This document shows positions 1 to 8,730 of a stretch of 64,000 nt of DNA, in pieces; the first letter of the stretch is position 1, and each line of letters begins with the position of its first letter. The DNA lies in the NCBI RefSeq assembly GCF_014193895.1, contig NZ_BLZR01000001.1, positions 1,736,001 through 1,800,000 of the forward strand. Direction: 5' to 3'. A program made the position numbers and the translations under genes. The DNA is from Clostridium fungisolvens (GTDB taxonomy: Bacteria > Bacillota > Clostridia > Clostridiales > Clostridiaceae). The notes under the pieces were generated by a model, which searched no databases, was not told the DNA's origin, and saw only the letters and a list, made by a program, of their open reading frames with translations.

Positions 1-2
1 GA

Positions 3-515
3 AGTGATGATGAGGCTCAAAGTAAACCATGTGCATTGAAAGATCATAATGATTTTCAGTACTATCATTCAAAAATTCATGGAGATGGATATTTACCTGC
101 AAGTGTAGAAGAAGTTCCTATTTCGTACTTTGAAATGGTGGATGAGCAAAACACTATATTAAATACCATGAGACTATTTTCAAAAGCTAAAGGTGGAGTT
201 CTATATCATTGCACCGCTGGCAAAGATAGAACAGGAGTAATTTCAGCTTTATTACTGCTCTTAGCAGGTGTTTCTAAAACGGATATTTTGGCTGATTACC
301 ATATCTCACAAGTATACTTAAACTCTATGTTACAGCAGTATTGTAAAAGCAATAATAATGTAGATATAAATATTATTACTCCTAAAATGGAGCACATGGA
401 GAAGTTTTTGGATATGTTCCTTGAAAAATATAATTCAGTGGAAGAGTATTTTTCGAAGATTGGTTTAGAGGATAATGAAGTAATGCAGTTAAAAGAGAAG
501 TTGATTGGTTTTTAA
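3..515 (+). CDS. Tyrosine/dual-specificity protein phosphatase, 5'-truncated by window edge
   Basis: Likely dephosphorylates phosphotyrosine (or phosphoinositide) substrates in the cytoplasm. The reading frame is open to the left edge of the window, so the true start lies outside; about 170 C-terminal codons are visible. The P-loop HCTAGKDRTG (HCx5R, catalytic Cys codon at 210-212) is followed by a hydrophobic helix, the pattern of the bacterial Y_phosphatase3 (PtpB-like) family. The C-terminal part is helical and charged, ending in TAA at 515. An apparent internal TTG at 36 has no ribosome site and is not a credible start. No operon partner is visible upstream; the next gene starts 122 bp on with its own ribosome site. 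Confidence 0.85.
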   Translation, partial: SDDEAQSKPCALKDHNDFQYYHSKIHGDGYLPASVEEVPISYFEMVDEQNTILNTMRLFSKAKGGVLYHCTAGKDRTGVISALLLLLAGVSKTDILADYHISQVYLNSMLQQYCKSNNNVDINIITPKMEHMEKFLDMFLEKYNSVEEYFSKIGLEDNEVMQLKEKLIGF

Positions 516-637
516 AGTGGGCAGAGTGTAATGAGATTTTTATATAAAATTACAACGAAGCTTTATGATGACAAATTAGAAATTTGAAAATTACAATAAC
601 ACAAGATCTTTAATGTATTTTTGAGGGGGATGAAGTT

Positions 638-1711
638 GTGGATGCAATAGTTGGAAAAAATTATCATGAGATAATTTCAAAACAAATACATAGCTCAGAA
701 AAATTTTTTGAAAGTTTAATAAAGCATAATAATAGTAATGGGATTTATAAGGAGCAAATTCTAAAAAATATAATAAGGGCGAGAATTCCAAGAACCATTG
801 AGGTAGCCAGCGGATTTATAAAATTTGAGAGTGATGTAAATTCAAGTCAAATAGATATACTTCTGTATGATTCCAGATATCCAACATTGTTTAAAGAAGG
901 TGATTTAGTAGTTGTTACACCAGAGGCTGTACGTGGGATAATTGAAGTGAAATCAACAGCTACGCAAGATGAGTTACATGAAGCTCTAGTAAGGTTAGGT
1001 AATAATATTGAAAAACTGGAAACTGCATTAAAACAAAAAGCTAACTATCAAAGGCCCTTTGTAGGTTTCTTTTCATTTTCTAATGAAATCAAAGAAATAA
1101 AAAAAATTAAGCAAAGTATAGTTTATGGAGTACTTGGCTTACCACTAAAAAGTATTAACCCAAATAAAAAAGATGGATCGGAAATTGCAGTAATAAAGAC
1201 TAAGTTGGACTCATTAACAAAAGAAGAATTATTTGACCATTTGGAAAGTTTATATAAATCGGGAACATTAAAAGGTGTAAACAGAGAAAGCGCTATGTTT
1301 GAGAAAGCTATTGAAAAATTAAAAGAGCAATATAATGATGGTAAAGACAATGAAGCTAAATTAAAAAAAAGAATTGTTGATTACATATGTATTAGTGATG
1401 CATCAGAGGAGAAATTAACTGAAGACAATAGGTTTAATGAATTGTATGTGGAATATAAGGGTGAAAAATGGACAATGTACGAAATGGATTCAAATATTGA
1501 AGAAGCATTATTTGTTAGTAAGCTAATAATGAATCTATCTCCAAAAGACTTTTCAGATAATAACTATTTTTTTAATGAGTTAAATTCTAAAGCTAAAAAA
1601 GGGGATGTGGATTTATCTGGAATTTTAGAGGTTTTGAAAGATATTAATTCTAAAGGTAAGGAGATGCCGAATAAGTTTAAGGCATTACTTAATATAGAGG
1701 ACAAGAAATAA
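638..1711 (+). CDS. DUF6602 family protein, PD-(D/E)XK nuclease-like
   Basis: A 357-residue soluble protein. GTG at 638 is preceded by GAGGGGGA at 623-630 with good spacing and is chosen as the start. Residues about 65-105 contain SSQIDILLYD and, about 25 residues later, GIIEVKS: an Asp followed by a beta-strand E-x-K, the core of PD-(D/E)XK nucleases. The arrangement matches the DUF6602 family, often annotated as nuclease-like and found in accessory islands. The C-terminal half is helical with no motif I recognise. It stands alone, without a methylase or other restriction partner, so a restriction role is only inferred; an RNA- or DNA-processing role is equally open. Confidence 0.7.
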   Translation: MDAIVGKNYHEIISKQIHSSEKFFESLIKHNNSNGIYKEQILKNIIRARIPRTIEVASGFIKFESDVNSSQIDILLYDSRYPTLFKEGDLVVVTPEAVRGIIEVKSTATQDELHEALVRLGNNIEKLETALKQKANYQRPFVGFFSFSNEIKEIKKIKQSIVYGVLGLPLKSINPNKKDGSEIAVIKTKLDSLTKEELFDHLESLYKSGTLKGVNRESAMFEKAIEKLKEQYNDGKDNEAKLKKRIVDYICISDASEEKLTEDNRFNELYVEYKGEKWTMYEMDSNIEEALFVSKLIMNLSPKDFSDNNYFFNELNSKAKKGDVDLSGILEVLKDINSKGKEMPNKFKALLNIEDKK

Positions 1712-1801
1712 AAGCTTTTTAATGGAATTTAAAACTAGTAATATTAATTAGTTTATAGGGGAAAGTTATACAAAATGGATTATTTCAAGGGAGGTTTTTA
1801 T

Positions 1802-1963
1802 ATGGAGCAACAATATTTAGAAAAGCTTAAGCCTATGGAATATGCAAATATGCAAGGCGAACAAGTTAGTCGTTTGAGAGAAGTAGAACTAAAATTTAAC
1901 GAAGAATTTGGAACTGATTTCTATTTCATGGTTATGGAAAAGGAAGAGAAGTTTAAAAGCTAA
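1802..1963 (+). CDS. Small conserved-looking hypothetical protein (53 aa)
   Basis: A short acidic, Glu-rich cytoplasmic protein with no membrane segment. ATG at 1802 is preceded by AAGGGAGG at 1787-1794; an upstream in-frame ATG at 1775 lacks a ribosome site, so the shorter form is preferred. The pattern of a helical N-terminus (MEQQYLEKLKPMEYANM) and an aromatic stretch FGTDFYFMVME resembles small single-domain proteins seen in Clostridium genomes, but I cannot name a family. A strong terminator hairpin begins at the stop codon, supporting a real monocistronic or operon-end gene. Confidence 0.6.
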   Translation: MEQQYLEKLKPMEYANMQGEQVSRLREVELKFNEEFGTDFYFMVMEKEEKFKS

Positions 1964-1987
1964 AAGACACTTAGGTGTCTTTTTTTA
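1962..1987 (+). terminator. Rho-independent terminator after small ORF
   Basis: Stem AGACAC/GTGTCT (1965-1970 with 1975-1980), loop TTAG, followed by a run of T. Confidence 0.85.
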
Positions 1988-2064
1988 TTGTACAGGAAAA
2001 TATAAGTTTTTAACCTTACATAAACCTAATGATTTTAAGTGTTTAGAATAAGTTTTTATCCAAA

Positions 2065-2078
2065 ATGACATTTGTCAT
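2065..2078. promoter_or_regulatory. Candidate response-regulator box upstream of ABC exporter
   Basis: Perfect palindrome ATGACATTTGTCAT about 85 bp upstream of the ABC ATPase start. A -10-like TATTATAAG lies at about 2124-2132. NarL-family regulators bind short palindromes of this kind, and one is encoded downstream at 6612, so this is a plausible operator. Inference only. Confidence 0.4.
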
Positions 2079-2163
2079 ATTCAAAAGTAATTTAACTCAC
2101 TATTTTCATTACCTCTATTAACGTATTATAAGATTAGAAAAGACGGTTGGAGGTATTAAAAAG

Positions 2164-3096
2164 ATGATTGTTGAGATTAAGAATCTTGTTAAAAGATACA
2201 AGGATTTTATTGCAGTAGATAATTTAAGTTTATCAATAAAAGAAGGAGAGATATTTGGGCTTCTTGGACCTAATGGCGCAGGTAAAACTACAACTATAAA
2301 TACTATCTTGGGACTAAGCAAAATAGACAGCGGAGAGGTCAAGATCTTTGGTAAAAGTTTAGATAAGGATGAGATGGAGATTAAGAGGAATATTGGGATA
2401 GTTCCTCAGAATATTGCTCTTTTTAATGACCTTAAAGCTTATGAGAATTTAGAGTTTTTTGGCAGGCTTTATGGACTTAGAGGTAGTGTATTAAAATCAA
2501 GGGTTGAGGAAGCTCTAGAATTCACAGGACTTTCAGATAGGAAAAAAGATTATCCAAGCAAATACTCTGGTGGAATGCAGAGAAGACTGAATATAGCCTG
2601 TGCTATTGTTCATAGGCCAAAGCTTATAATAATGGATGAACCTACTGTGGGAATAGATCCTCAATCAAGAAATCACATACTAGATTCAGTGAGAAAGCTC
2701 AATGAAAGTGGATCTACAGTGATTTATACTTCACACTATATGGAGGAGATAGAGGAGCTATGCTCTGATATAACTATCATGGATCATGGAAAGGTCATAG
2801 CAAAGGGAACCAAGGATGAGTTGAAGTCACTTATAGATGTTGAAGAAAAGGTAACTGTTACACTTTCAAATGTGAATTATACAATGATTGAGCAGATTAA
2901 GAGAATATCAGGTGTTATAGATTGCGTACTTGAGGATAGGAGGCTTACTGTTATATCACAAAAGGGCAGCAAGAACTTGAGTAGGATAATAGATTCAATT
3001 AACAATTCAAGTAGTGAAATAGTAGGTATAGATGTTGATAAGCCAAGCCTTGAAGGGGTATTCTTAACCCTTACTGGAAGAAAGTTAAGAGATTAG
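2164..3096 (+). CDS. ABC exporter ATP-binding protein (LnrL-like)
   Basis: A 310-residue ATPase that energises an ABC-2 type exporter at the inner face of the membrane. Walker A GPNGAGKTT is at residues 35-43, the signature YSGGMQRR at about 134-141, Walker B LIIMDEPT at about 153-160, and the switch His lies in TSHYMEE. The C-terminal 80 residues form the extra domain (DUF4162-like) common in drug and lantibiotic exporters. GGAGG at 2149-2153 precedes the ATG. It is followed 9 bp later by a permease, and the same operon-scale block carries a two-component system, the gene set of Bacillus LnrJKLMN (linearmycin resistance). The substrate cannot be read from sequence. Confidence 0.93.
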   Translation: MIVEIKNLVKRYKDFIAVDNLSLSIKEGEIFGLLGPNGAGKTTTINTILGLSKIDSGEVKIFGKSLDKDEMEIKRNIGIVPQNIALFNDLKAYENLEFFGRLYGLRGSVLKSRVEEALEFTGLSDRKKDYPSKYSGGMQRRLNIACAIVHRPKLIIMDEPTVGIDPQSRNHILDSVRKLNESGSTVIYTSHYMEEIEELCSDITIMDHGKVIAKGTKDELKSLIDVEEKVTVTLSNVNYTMIEQIKRISGVIDCVLEDRRLTVISQKGSKNLSRIIDSINNSSSEIVGIDVDKPSLEGVFLTLTGRKLRD

Positions 3097-3105
3097 GAGG
3101 GGAAA

Positions 3106-4266
3106 ATGAATATATTATATATAGCCTTAAATACTATTAAACGAAATTTAAGGGACAAGAAAGCATTACTTAGTTCTATTCTGATGCCTATTCTTATGAT
3201 TATAATACTTGGAACTGCACTTAATAGCCGTTTTCAGAGTACAGAGTTAGATAAGCTTGATATATGTTATCTTAATCTTGATAGTGGCACTTTGGGAAAA
3301 GAGTTTGACAGATTCCTTGAAGATGAAGAGATTAAGGAGATACTTAATGTTAAAGTGGTAACTTCAATAGAAGAAGGAGAAAAATTAGTTAATGATAAAA
3401 AAGCAGTTTCTCTCTTACTTGTGCCACAGGATTATTCGGAAAAAACGGAAGATGGAAAAGAAGCTACTATTGAAATTTACAATACAAAATATGCTGATTT
3501 TAAAAATACAATAGTTGAAAATATAGTAGACGCCTATAATTCTGCTGGTAATACAATAATGGCAATAGCTAAGCTTAATTCAAGTAACAGCCTTAGCTAC
3601 ACCAGGTACAAGGCAGTGGATGAAAGTGTACTTTCTACTGAAGGAAATTCTCCAAGAGGCATAGATTATTACGCCGTAGCCATGCTTGTTTTAGCAATAA
3701 TGAGTTCTGCAGGCTTTGCTGGTGATGTGATTTCAGAGGATTATTTTTATGATGTGTCTGTGAGAATCAAGTCAACTCCTATAAAGTCTTATGAAAGATT
3801 AATAGGAAAAATCATTGGCTGTGTTTTTGATATATTTATCAAGGCAGTAATTATCATAGTCTTCAGTAAATTTGTTTATAAAGTAAACTGGGGAAACAAC
3901 TTTGGAATGATAGCAATTATTGTAATAAGCGCCGCAGTGTTTTCTACTGTATTTGGAATGTTTGTTGCTATGGTTGTGGGGAATGGAAGCAAAGCTTCTG
4001 GAATATTAAATATCTTAAATAATGTTTTTACTTTTGGTGCAGGTGGATATGCGGTACTTTTGACTAGAGAGTTAGGTGAATCTGTGATGATGCATCTTTC
4101 ACCAAACTTTTATCCTCAAGCAGCTTTATTCAACGTAATATATTCAAATAACTACAGTGTAAATATCCATTTCTTTAATACTTTTGGATATATTTCAATG
4201 CTTTGGGCCGCTGCAGTACTGTTATTTATAGGTTTTATAACAGTTGAAAGGAGGAGAGTAAGATGA
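3106..4266 (+). CDS. ABC-2 type exporter permease (LnrM-like)
   Basis: A 386-residue membrane subunit. There is one N-terminal membrane segment at about residues 20-40, a large extracytoplasmic domain at about 45-180, and a cluster of about five membrane segments from residue 190 to the C-terminus, which ends in the basic stretch ERRRVR. This is the ABC2_membrane_3 topology. The ribosome site GGAGGGG lies just upstream. Its stop overlaps the start of the next permease (ATGA at 4263-4266), indicating translational coupling; the two permeases probably form a heterodimer on the upstream ATPase. Confidence 0.9.
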   Translation: MNILYIALNTIKRNLRDKKALLSSILMPILMIIILGTALNSRFQSTELDKLDICYLNLDSGTLGKEFDRFLEDEEIKEILNVKVVTSIEEGEKLVNDKKAVSLLLVPQDYSEKTEDGKEATIEIYNTKYADFKNTIVENIVDAYNSAGNTIMAIAKLNSSNSLSYTRYKAVDESVLSTEGNSPRGIDYYAVAMLVLAIMSSAGFAGDVISEDYFYDVSVRIKSTPIKSYERLIGKIIGCVFDIFIKAVIIIVFSKFVYKVNWGNNFGMIAIIVISAAVFSTVFGMFVAMVVGNGSKASGILNILNNVFTFGAGGYAVLLTRELGESVMMHLSPNFYPQAALFNVIYSNNYSVNIHFFNTFGYISMLWAAAVLLFIGFITVERRRVR

Positions 4267-5372
4267 CAATCTTCATTGCAAATTTAAAAAGGATATTTAA
4301 GAGAAGATTAAATAGAGTGATAATATTTGGTGCACCAATAGTTTTTGTAATTATTGCTTTTTATTTAGGTACTAATGGAATCAGTGTAAATGTAGGAATT
4401 GTAGATAAGGACAATACAGAGTTTACTCAGAGTTTTATAAAAGGGCTTCAGGGAAAAAGTGATGTAGAGATTATGAATGAAGATATTATGAAAACATCTA
4501 TTATGAATAAATCCCTAGCCTATGGCATTGTGATAGATAAAGGTTTTACAGAAGATATGTTAAATGGTAAGGATGTGAAGCTTAAAACCTACAGAGCTGA
4601 CGAGGTAAACATAGCTTCTTCCGTTAAGTTATATATAGAAGACTATATTAGTGCAGCTAAGAATATTTCTAATAATACAAAAGGAAATAAAGAATTATTT
4701 TACTCTGCGATGAAGGACTATGAGAAGGGTAAGTTTAACACTGAGAAAATTATTATTGGAGATAATGGTGGAGATGGTCAAAAAGAAAAGATTGCTTTAG
4801 GGCTATTAGGTTATACTATGCTTTTGCTTGCAACTTTCTCAACTAATCTTATTCTTGAAGACAAGAAAAATAATACCTACATCAGAATGTTTGCTTCACC
4901 TCTGAAAAACCTAAGCTATATGCTGCAAAATATTTTAAGCTTTTTATTTGTATTACTTGTACAAATAAGTGTGACTTTTCAGTTCATGACAAGGATATAT
5001 AAGGTTCAGCTTGGAGCATCTGAAATAAATATGTATCTTATATTTGCACTTTATGCTGCTACCTGCGTTGCGTTGTCCCTTGCCATAGGAAGTATTTCAA
5101 GAAATGTTAAACAAGCTGCAACTTTAGGAATGGTTGCTACAACTTTAATAGGCATGCTTGGTGGTCTTTTCTGGCCCAAGGAATATATGCCTGATGTACT
5201 ACTAACAATAGGAAAGTTTACACCAGCATATTGGCTTACAGATGGTATAGATAAACTACTTACTAATTCTTCAATAACGTCTGTAGCTATGGAACTTGGA
5301 GTGCTTTTATTATTCACAATAGTATTTTTCATGATCTCCTCCTGGGGGAAGGTATACTCAGAAAATGTTTAA
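4263..5372 (+). CDS. ABC-2 type exporter permease (LnrN-like)
   Basis: A 369-residue second permease with the same topology as its neighbour: N-terminal membrane segment at about residues 19-38, an external domain, then about five to six membrane segments from residue 180. The motif region LFWPKEYMPDVLLTIGKFTPAYW near residues 302-325 is typical of drug-exporter ABC-2 permeases. It overlaps the preceding gene by 4 bp. The transcript probably ends at the hairpin starting at 5390, so the downstream sensor genes may have their own promoter. Confidence 0.9.
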   Translation: MTIFIANLKRIFKRRLNRVIIFGAPIVFVIIAFYLGTNGISVNVGIVDKDNTEFTQSFIKGLQGKSDVEIMNEDIMKTSIMNKSLAYGIVIDKGFTEDMLNGKDVKLKTYRADEVNIASSVKLYIEDYISAAKNISNNTKGNKELFYSAMKDYEKGKFNTEKIIIGDNGGDGQKEKIALGLLGYTMLLLATFSTNLILEDKKNNTYIRMFASPLKNLSYMLQNILSFLFVLLVQISVTFQFMTRIYKVQLGASEINMYLIFALYAATCVALSLAIGSISRNVKQAATLGMVATTLIGMLGGLFWPKEYMPDVLLTIGKFTPAYWLTDGIDKLLTNSSITSVAMELGVLLLFTIVFFMISSWGKVYSENV

Positions 5373-5389
5373 TGAAAAAAATTTCCAAT

Positions 5390-5424
5390 ACCTGTATAAT
5401 ATTATTATGCAGGTTGTTTTTTTG
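5390..5424 (+). terminator. Rho-independent terminator after exporter operon
   Basis: Outer arms ACCTG (5390-5394) and CAGGT (5410-5414), extended inward by A/T pairs, followed by TTGTTTTTTT. Confidence 0.8.
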
Positions 5425-5442
5425 TTTTTATCAAACGCTAAC

Positions 5443-5490
5443 CGCTTCTGGTGAGAAAGTTTAAAATGTAAGTTTTAAAATAAATCAATG
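5443..5490. repeat. Decayed fragment of the palindromic MITE-like family
   Basis: The segment CTTCTGGTGAGAAAGTTTAA resembles the centre and one arm of the reverse complement of the complete copies (compare 12510-12608). Only half an element is present. Confidence 0.4.
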
Positions 5491-5530
5491 AATCTATTTT
5501 AATAAGAAGAGAACTTAAAAGGTGAGGAAT

Positions 5531-6631
5531 ATGGAGTATTTAATTAGGATACTAATTTTTGCAGCAGTGATAGGTAAGTTTATAATTCAAGGAAGTGCAT
5601 CGGCTCTTGAGGTTTCACTGCTTCTTTTAATAGCTGCTGTTAATATATTTAAGCATAAATACAAGGTCACTTGGCAGATTCTTATAGTAGAAGCTATAGT
5701 TATAACCTTAGGATGTTCATACAGTTCTAATTTTACCTTTCTATATGCCCTCATTGCATATGATGCAGGAAGTAAAGACTTTAGGTATTTTGCTTTACCC
5801 ATAGCATTACTCGCTATTTATTTTTCAGGACCTAATAATAGTATTGAAGTATTAGTTCTAATCTTTATGGCTTTCATAGTTGGAAACCTTACTTTAAAGT
5901 TTAGAGATAATATAAGTTCTTTTAAAGAAACTTATGATAATGAAAGAAGATATAGGTATGAGCTTGAAGCTGCAAAGCAGAAGCTCTTAAACTCAGCTAA
6001 AGAGGCGGCTTATATCGCAGAAATTAGAGAGAGAAACAGGATTGCAAGGGAGATTCATGATACCGTGGGACACAGTCTTGCAGGTATTTTACTTCAGCTT
6101 CAGGTAGTGCAAAAACTTAAGACTAGGGATATAGAAAAGTCCGATAGTCTTCTTGAGGACTCAATCGTACGATTGTCTGATTCCTTAGATGTTATGAGAA
6201 ATACAGTTCATAACATCAGGCCAAGCAGTCCACTGGGGCTTGAGTATATAGAAAGCATTATTAATAATTTTAATTACTGCACGGTGAACTTTAAACCTTC
6301 AGGAGATTTTAAAAGTCTTCCCGCAAATGTTCTTGAAACTATAAGTTCAGATATTAAAGAAGCACTGACAAATGCCTATAAGTATTCTAAGGCAACTTCG
6401 ATAGATATTAAAATTGATGTTATGGATAAGGCTGTAAGAGTATACATAAAAGATAATGGAGAAGGGTGTGCAAGCCTTAAGGAGGGCTTTGGTCTAATGG
6501 GTATAAGAGAAAGGATCAAAAATCTTGGAGGTAATGTATCCTTTAGCGGAGAAAATGGTTTTATAATACTTTATATAATTCCACTTGAAAGAGATAAGGG
6601 GGAAGAATTGAATGAAGGTAATAATAGTTGA
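5531..6631 (+). CDS. Sensor histidine kinase, NarL-system type (HisKA_3)
   Basis: A 366-residue membrane sensor that autophosphorylates and passes phosphate to the adjacent regulator. About four to five membrane segments fill residues 1-120 with very short loops, the topology of DesK/LnrJ-like intramembrane sensors. The phosphoacceptor His is in REIHDTVGH (about residue 176). The ATP-binding domain has N-box KEALTNAYKYS and G-box DNGEGC and GFGLMGIRER. ATG at 5531 is chosen over an in-frame GTG at 5522 because the latter sits inside the ribosome site AGGTGAGG. The gene overlaps the regulator by 20 bp. It probably senses membrane perturbation by the exporter's substrate. Confidence 0.92.
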   Translation: MEYLIRILIFAAVIGKFIIQGSASALEVSLLLLIAAVNIFKHKYKVTWQILIVEAIVITLGCSYSSNFTFLYALIAYDAGSKDFRYFALPIALLAIYFSGPNNSIEVLVLIFMAFIVGNLTLKFRDNISSFKETYDNERRYRYELEAAKQKLLNSAKEAAYIAEIRERNRIAREIHDTVGHSLAGILLQLQVVQKLKTRDIEKSDSLLEDSIVRLSDSLDVMRNTVHNIRPSSPLGLEYIESIINNFNYCTVNFKPSGDFKSLPANVLETISSDIKEALTNAYKYSKATSIDIKIDVMDKAVRVYIKDNGEGCASLKEGFGLMGIRERIKNLGGNVSFSGENGFIILYIIPLERDKGEELNEGNNS

Positions 6632-7235
6632 TGATGACGGCTTAATAAGAGACAGCTTAAAGCTGCTTATAGATCTTGAAGCAGACATGGAGGTAATAGG
6701 TACAGCAAAAAATGGTATGGAAGCTTTTGAACTTTGTAAGGTAGAGCATCCAGATATAGTACTTATGGATATTCGCATGCCTATAATGGATGGAGTCCTT
6801 GGTACTAAACTTATAAAAGAAAGCTTTCAACATATAAAAGTAGTAATGCTCACTACCTTTAAAGATGATGAATATATAAGAGAAGCAATAATTAATGGAG
6901 CTGAAGGATACATTCTAAAAAATCAATCTTCGGATAGCATTATTGACAGTCTTAGGACTGTATTCAAAGGAAATGCAGTGTTCGAAAAAGATATAATTAA
7001 CTCAATCACAGGGATGCTAAAAGAAGAGAAGAAGAATAAACCTTCAAGCTTTGGACTGTCCGAAAGAGAGTTTGAGACTTTAGCTTTAATTGCTGAAGGA
7101 ATGTCCAACAAGGAAATAGCGGAAAAGCTTTTCTTGGGCGAAGGAACAGTGAGAAACTATATAACTAATATTCTAGAAAAACTAAGCCTTAGGGATAGGA
7201 CACAACTGGCTATATTTTATTTGAAGAATTTTTAG
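6612..7235 (+). CDS. NarL/FixJ-family response regulator (LnrK-like)
   Basis: A 207-residue DNA-binding regulator. The receiver domain has acidic residues DDD at 7-9, phospho-acceptor Asp53 in LMDIRMP, and conserved Lys in YILKNQ near residue 103. The LuxR-type helix-turn-helix occupies about residues 142-205 (LSEREFETLALIAEG, then SNKEIAEKLFLGEGTV). Ribosome site GGGGGAAG precedes the ATG inside the kinase gene's 3' end. Likely target: the exporter operon at 2164 via the palindrome at 2065. Confidence 0.93.
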   Translation: MKVIIVDDDGLIRDSLKLLIDLEADMEVIGTAKNGMEAFELCKVEHPDIVLMDIRMPIMDGVLGTKLIKESFQHIKVVMLTTFKDDEYIREAIINGAEGYILKNQSSDSIIDSLRTVFKGNAVFEKDIINSITGMLKEEKKNKPSSFGLSEREFETLALIAEGMSNKEIAEKLFLGEGTVRNYITNILEKLSLRDRTQLAIFYLKNF

Positions 7236-7262
7236 GGATTATGGGATCAATTTAAATATAAG

Positions 7263-7310
7263 AGAGTAGTATAAATACTATTTAAGTTAGTGTTTATACT
7301 GCTCTTTTTG
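7263..7310 (+). terminator. Terminator after response regulator; part of a duplicated intergenic segment
   Basis: A 17-bp arm at 7263-7279 pairs with 7289-7305 (with G-T pairs), then TTTTTG. The same hairpin recurs at 18917-18960. Confidence 0.85.
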
Positions 7311-7360
7311 CTTTTATATTACAGTAATCACCTATAATGTTGTTTGGTTTTTCTATATAT

Positions 7361-7390
7361 TTGAATATTTACAGATGTATGGTATATAAT
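7361..7390 (+). promoter_or_regulatory. Putative sigma-A promoter for SDR gene
   Basis: -35 TTGAAT at 7361-7366, an 18-bp spacer, and -10 TATAAT at 7385-7390. Identical hexamers and spacing recur at 19014-19043 in the other copy of this segment, which supports function. Confidence 0.6.
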
Positions 7391-7472
7391 TAGGTAAATG
7401 TATAATTAAAGAGTAAATTTGGATTTTTTACAGTGACATATCTATTCAAGCTATTTATGAGGGGAGAAGTGT

Positions 7473-8237
7473 ATGGAGAAGAGAATTGCAATTGTTACTG
7501 GAGCTAGTGGTGGTATCGGAAGAGAATTTACAAAGTTATTAATTGAAGAAAAAGTAGACGAAGTTTGGGCTATAGCTAGAAATAAAGAAAAGCTAGCAGC
7601 TTTAAAAGATGAATTAGGGGATAAAGTAATTACTATCTCAAAGGATTTATCTAAAACAGAAGAGTTGATTTCCATAGGTAAAATTATAGAAGAACAAAAA
7701 CCGGTTATAGCATTCTTAATCAATAATGCTGGAATTGCAAAGATGGGAACTTATGATGAGTTTGCCATAAAAGAAATTGAAGATACTATTAAGATAAATT
7801 GCAGTGCACTTGCTATTCTATGTAACTTGTGTATTCCATATATGAAAAGTGGAAGTAGAATACTTAACATATCCTCTGCATCATCCTTTCAGCCCTTACC
7901 ATATCTTAATTTATATGCGTCAACAAAGGTCTTTGAAAGAGCTTATTCTAGAGCATTGAATATAGAATTGAAAAACAAAGGTATTACAGTAACTGCGGTA
8001 TGTCCGAGCTGGGTTGATACAGAGTTATTGCAGAAAGAAATAAACGGCAAAAAGGTAAAGTTTGATGGTATTGTTTCAGCAGAAATGGTTGCAATAAAAG
8101 CTATGAAAGATGCAAAGAGAGGAAAGGATATGTCAGTTTGCACATTGTATGTAAAGTACCTGCATTTCCTATCTAAAGTGCTTCCACAAAAATTGCTTAT
8201 GAATGCTTGGGTTAAAAGAGTCCAAGAGTATATTTAG
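7473..8237 (+). CDS. Short-chain dehydrogenase/reductase (classical SDR)
   Basis: A 254-residue NAD(P)-dependent oxidoreductase. Cofactor motif TGASGGIG is at residues 9-16, NNAG at 84-87, catalytic Ser near 134-137 (NISSASS), Tyr148 and Lys152 in YASTK. The ATG follows GAGGGGAGAAG. A short C-terminal extension rich in Lys and hydrophobic residues (about residues 215-254) resembles the membrane-associated YqjQ/DltE-type SDRs. The substrate cannot be inferred. The promoter is the duplicated TTGAAT/TATAAT unit upstream. Confidence 0.9.
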   Translation: MEKRIAIVTGASGGIGREFTKLLIEEKVDEVWAIARNKEKLAALKDELGDKVITISKDLSKTEELISIGKIIEEQKPVIAFLINNAGIAKMGTYDEFAIKEIEDTIKINCSALAILCNLCIPYMKSGSRILNISSASSFQPLPYLNLYASTKVFERAYSRALNIELKNKGITVTAVCPSWVDTELLQKEINGKKVKFDGIVSAEMVAIKAMKDAKRGKDMSVCTLYVKYLHFLSKVLPQKLLMNAWVKRVQEYI

Positions 8238-8304
8238 AAATAGTGAAAGTACAAAGGTTTTGTCAGTGAATCAAATAACGATTTGAAAGGTGAGGACTGA
8301 ATTA

Positions 8305-8709
8305 ATGATTAACTATAAGGAAATTGACTCATCCATGCTTGAGTCAATAAAGGATATTTACAAAAAGGAATCTTGGAATGCTTATTTGAAAGATGATGAA
8401 AAACTAAGAAGAGCATTTGATAATTCATTATATATCCTTGGAGCCTTTGATGATTGTAAGCTTATTGGCTTTGTTAGATGTGTTGGAGATGGAGAACATA
8501 TTTTGATGGTACAAGATTTAATTGTTGAACCAGAGTATCAAAAGCAGGGGATTGGTACATATCTGTTCAAAACAATAATGGAGAAATACTCAAAGGTAAG
8601 AATGTTTATGGTTGTAACTGATATAGAAGATATTGTAGATAATAAATTCTATCAATCCTTCAAACTTAAAAAGTTAGAGGATATGAACATGGTAGGATAT
8701 ATTAGATAG
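8305..8709 (+). CDS. GNAT family N-acetyltransferase (134 aa)
   Basis: Transfers acetyl from acetyl-CoA to an amine. Motif A is VEPEYQKQGIGTYLF (acetyl-CoA pyrophosphate loop Q-x-x-G-I-G) near residues 79-93, and the C-terminal strand carries FYQSFKLKKL. ATG at 8305 is chosen because the in-frame GTG at 8290 is part of the ribosome site AAAGGTGAGG. Length is normal for a single-domain GNAT. The first of about ten GNAT domains in the window; substrate unknown. Confidence 0.88.
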   Translation: MINYKEIDSSMLESIKDIYKKESWNAYLKDDEKLRRAFDNSLYILGAFDDCKLIGFVRCVGDGEHILMVQDLIVEPEYQKQGIGTYLFKTIMEKYSKVRMFMVVTDIEDIVDNKFYQSFKLKKLEDMNMVGYIR

Positions 8710-8730
8710 TTAATTTAGGAAGGTGTATAG

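Larger units (their letters stand above)
7256..7430. repeat. Duplicated terminator-promoter segment, copy 1
   Basis: Alignable by eye along its length with 18910-19072. Both copies contain the hairpin, then CTATATATTTGAATATTT, then a -10 TATAAT followed by TTA. It lies upstream of the SDR gene at 7473. Confidence 0.65.
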
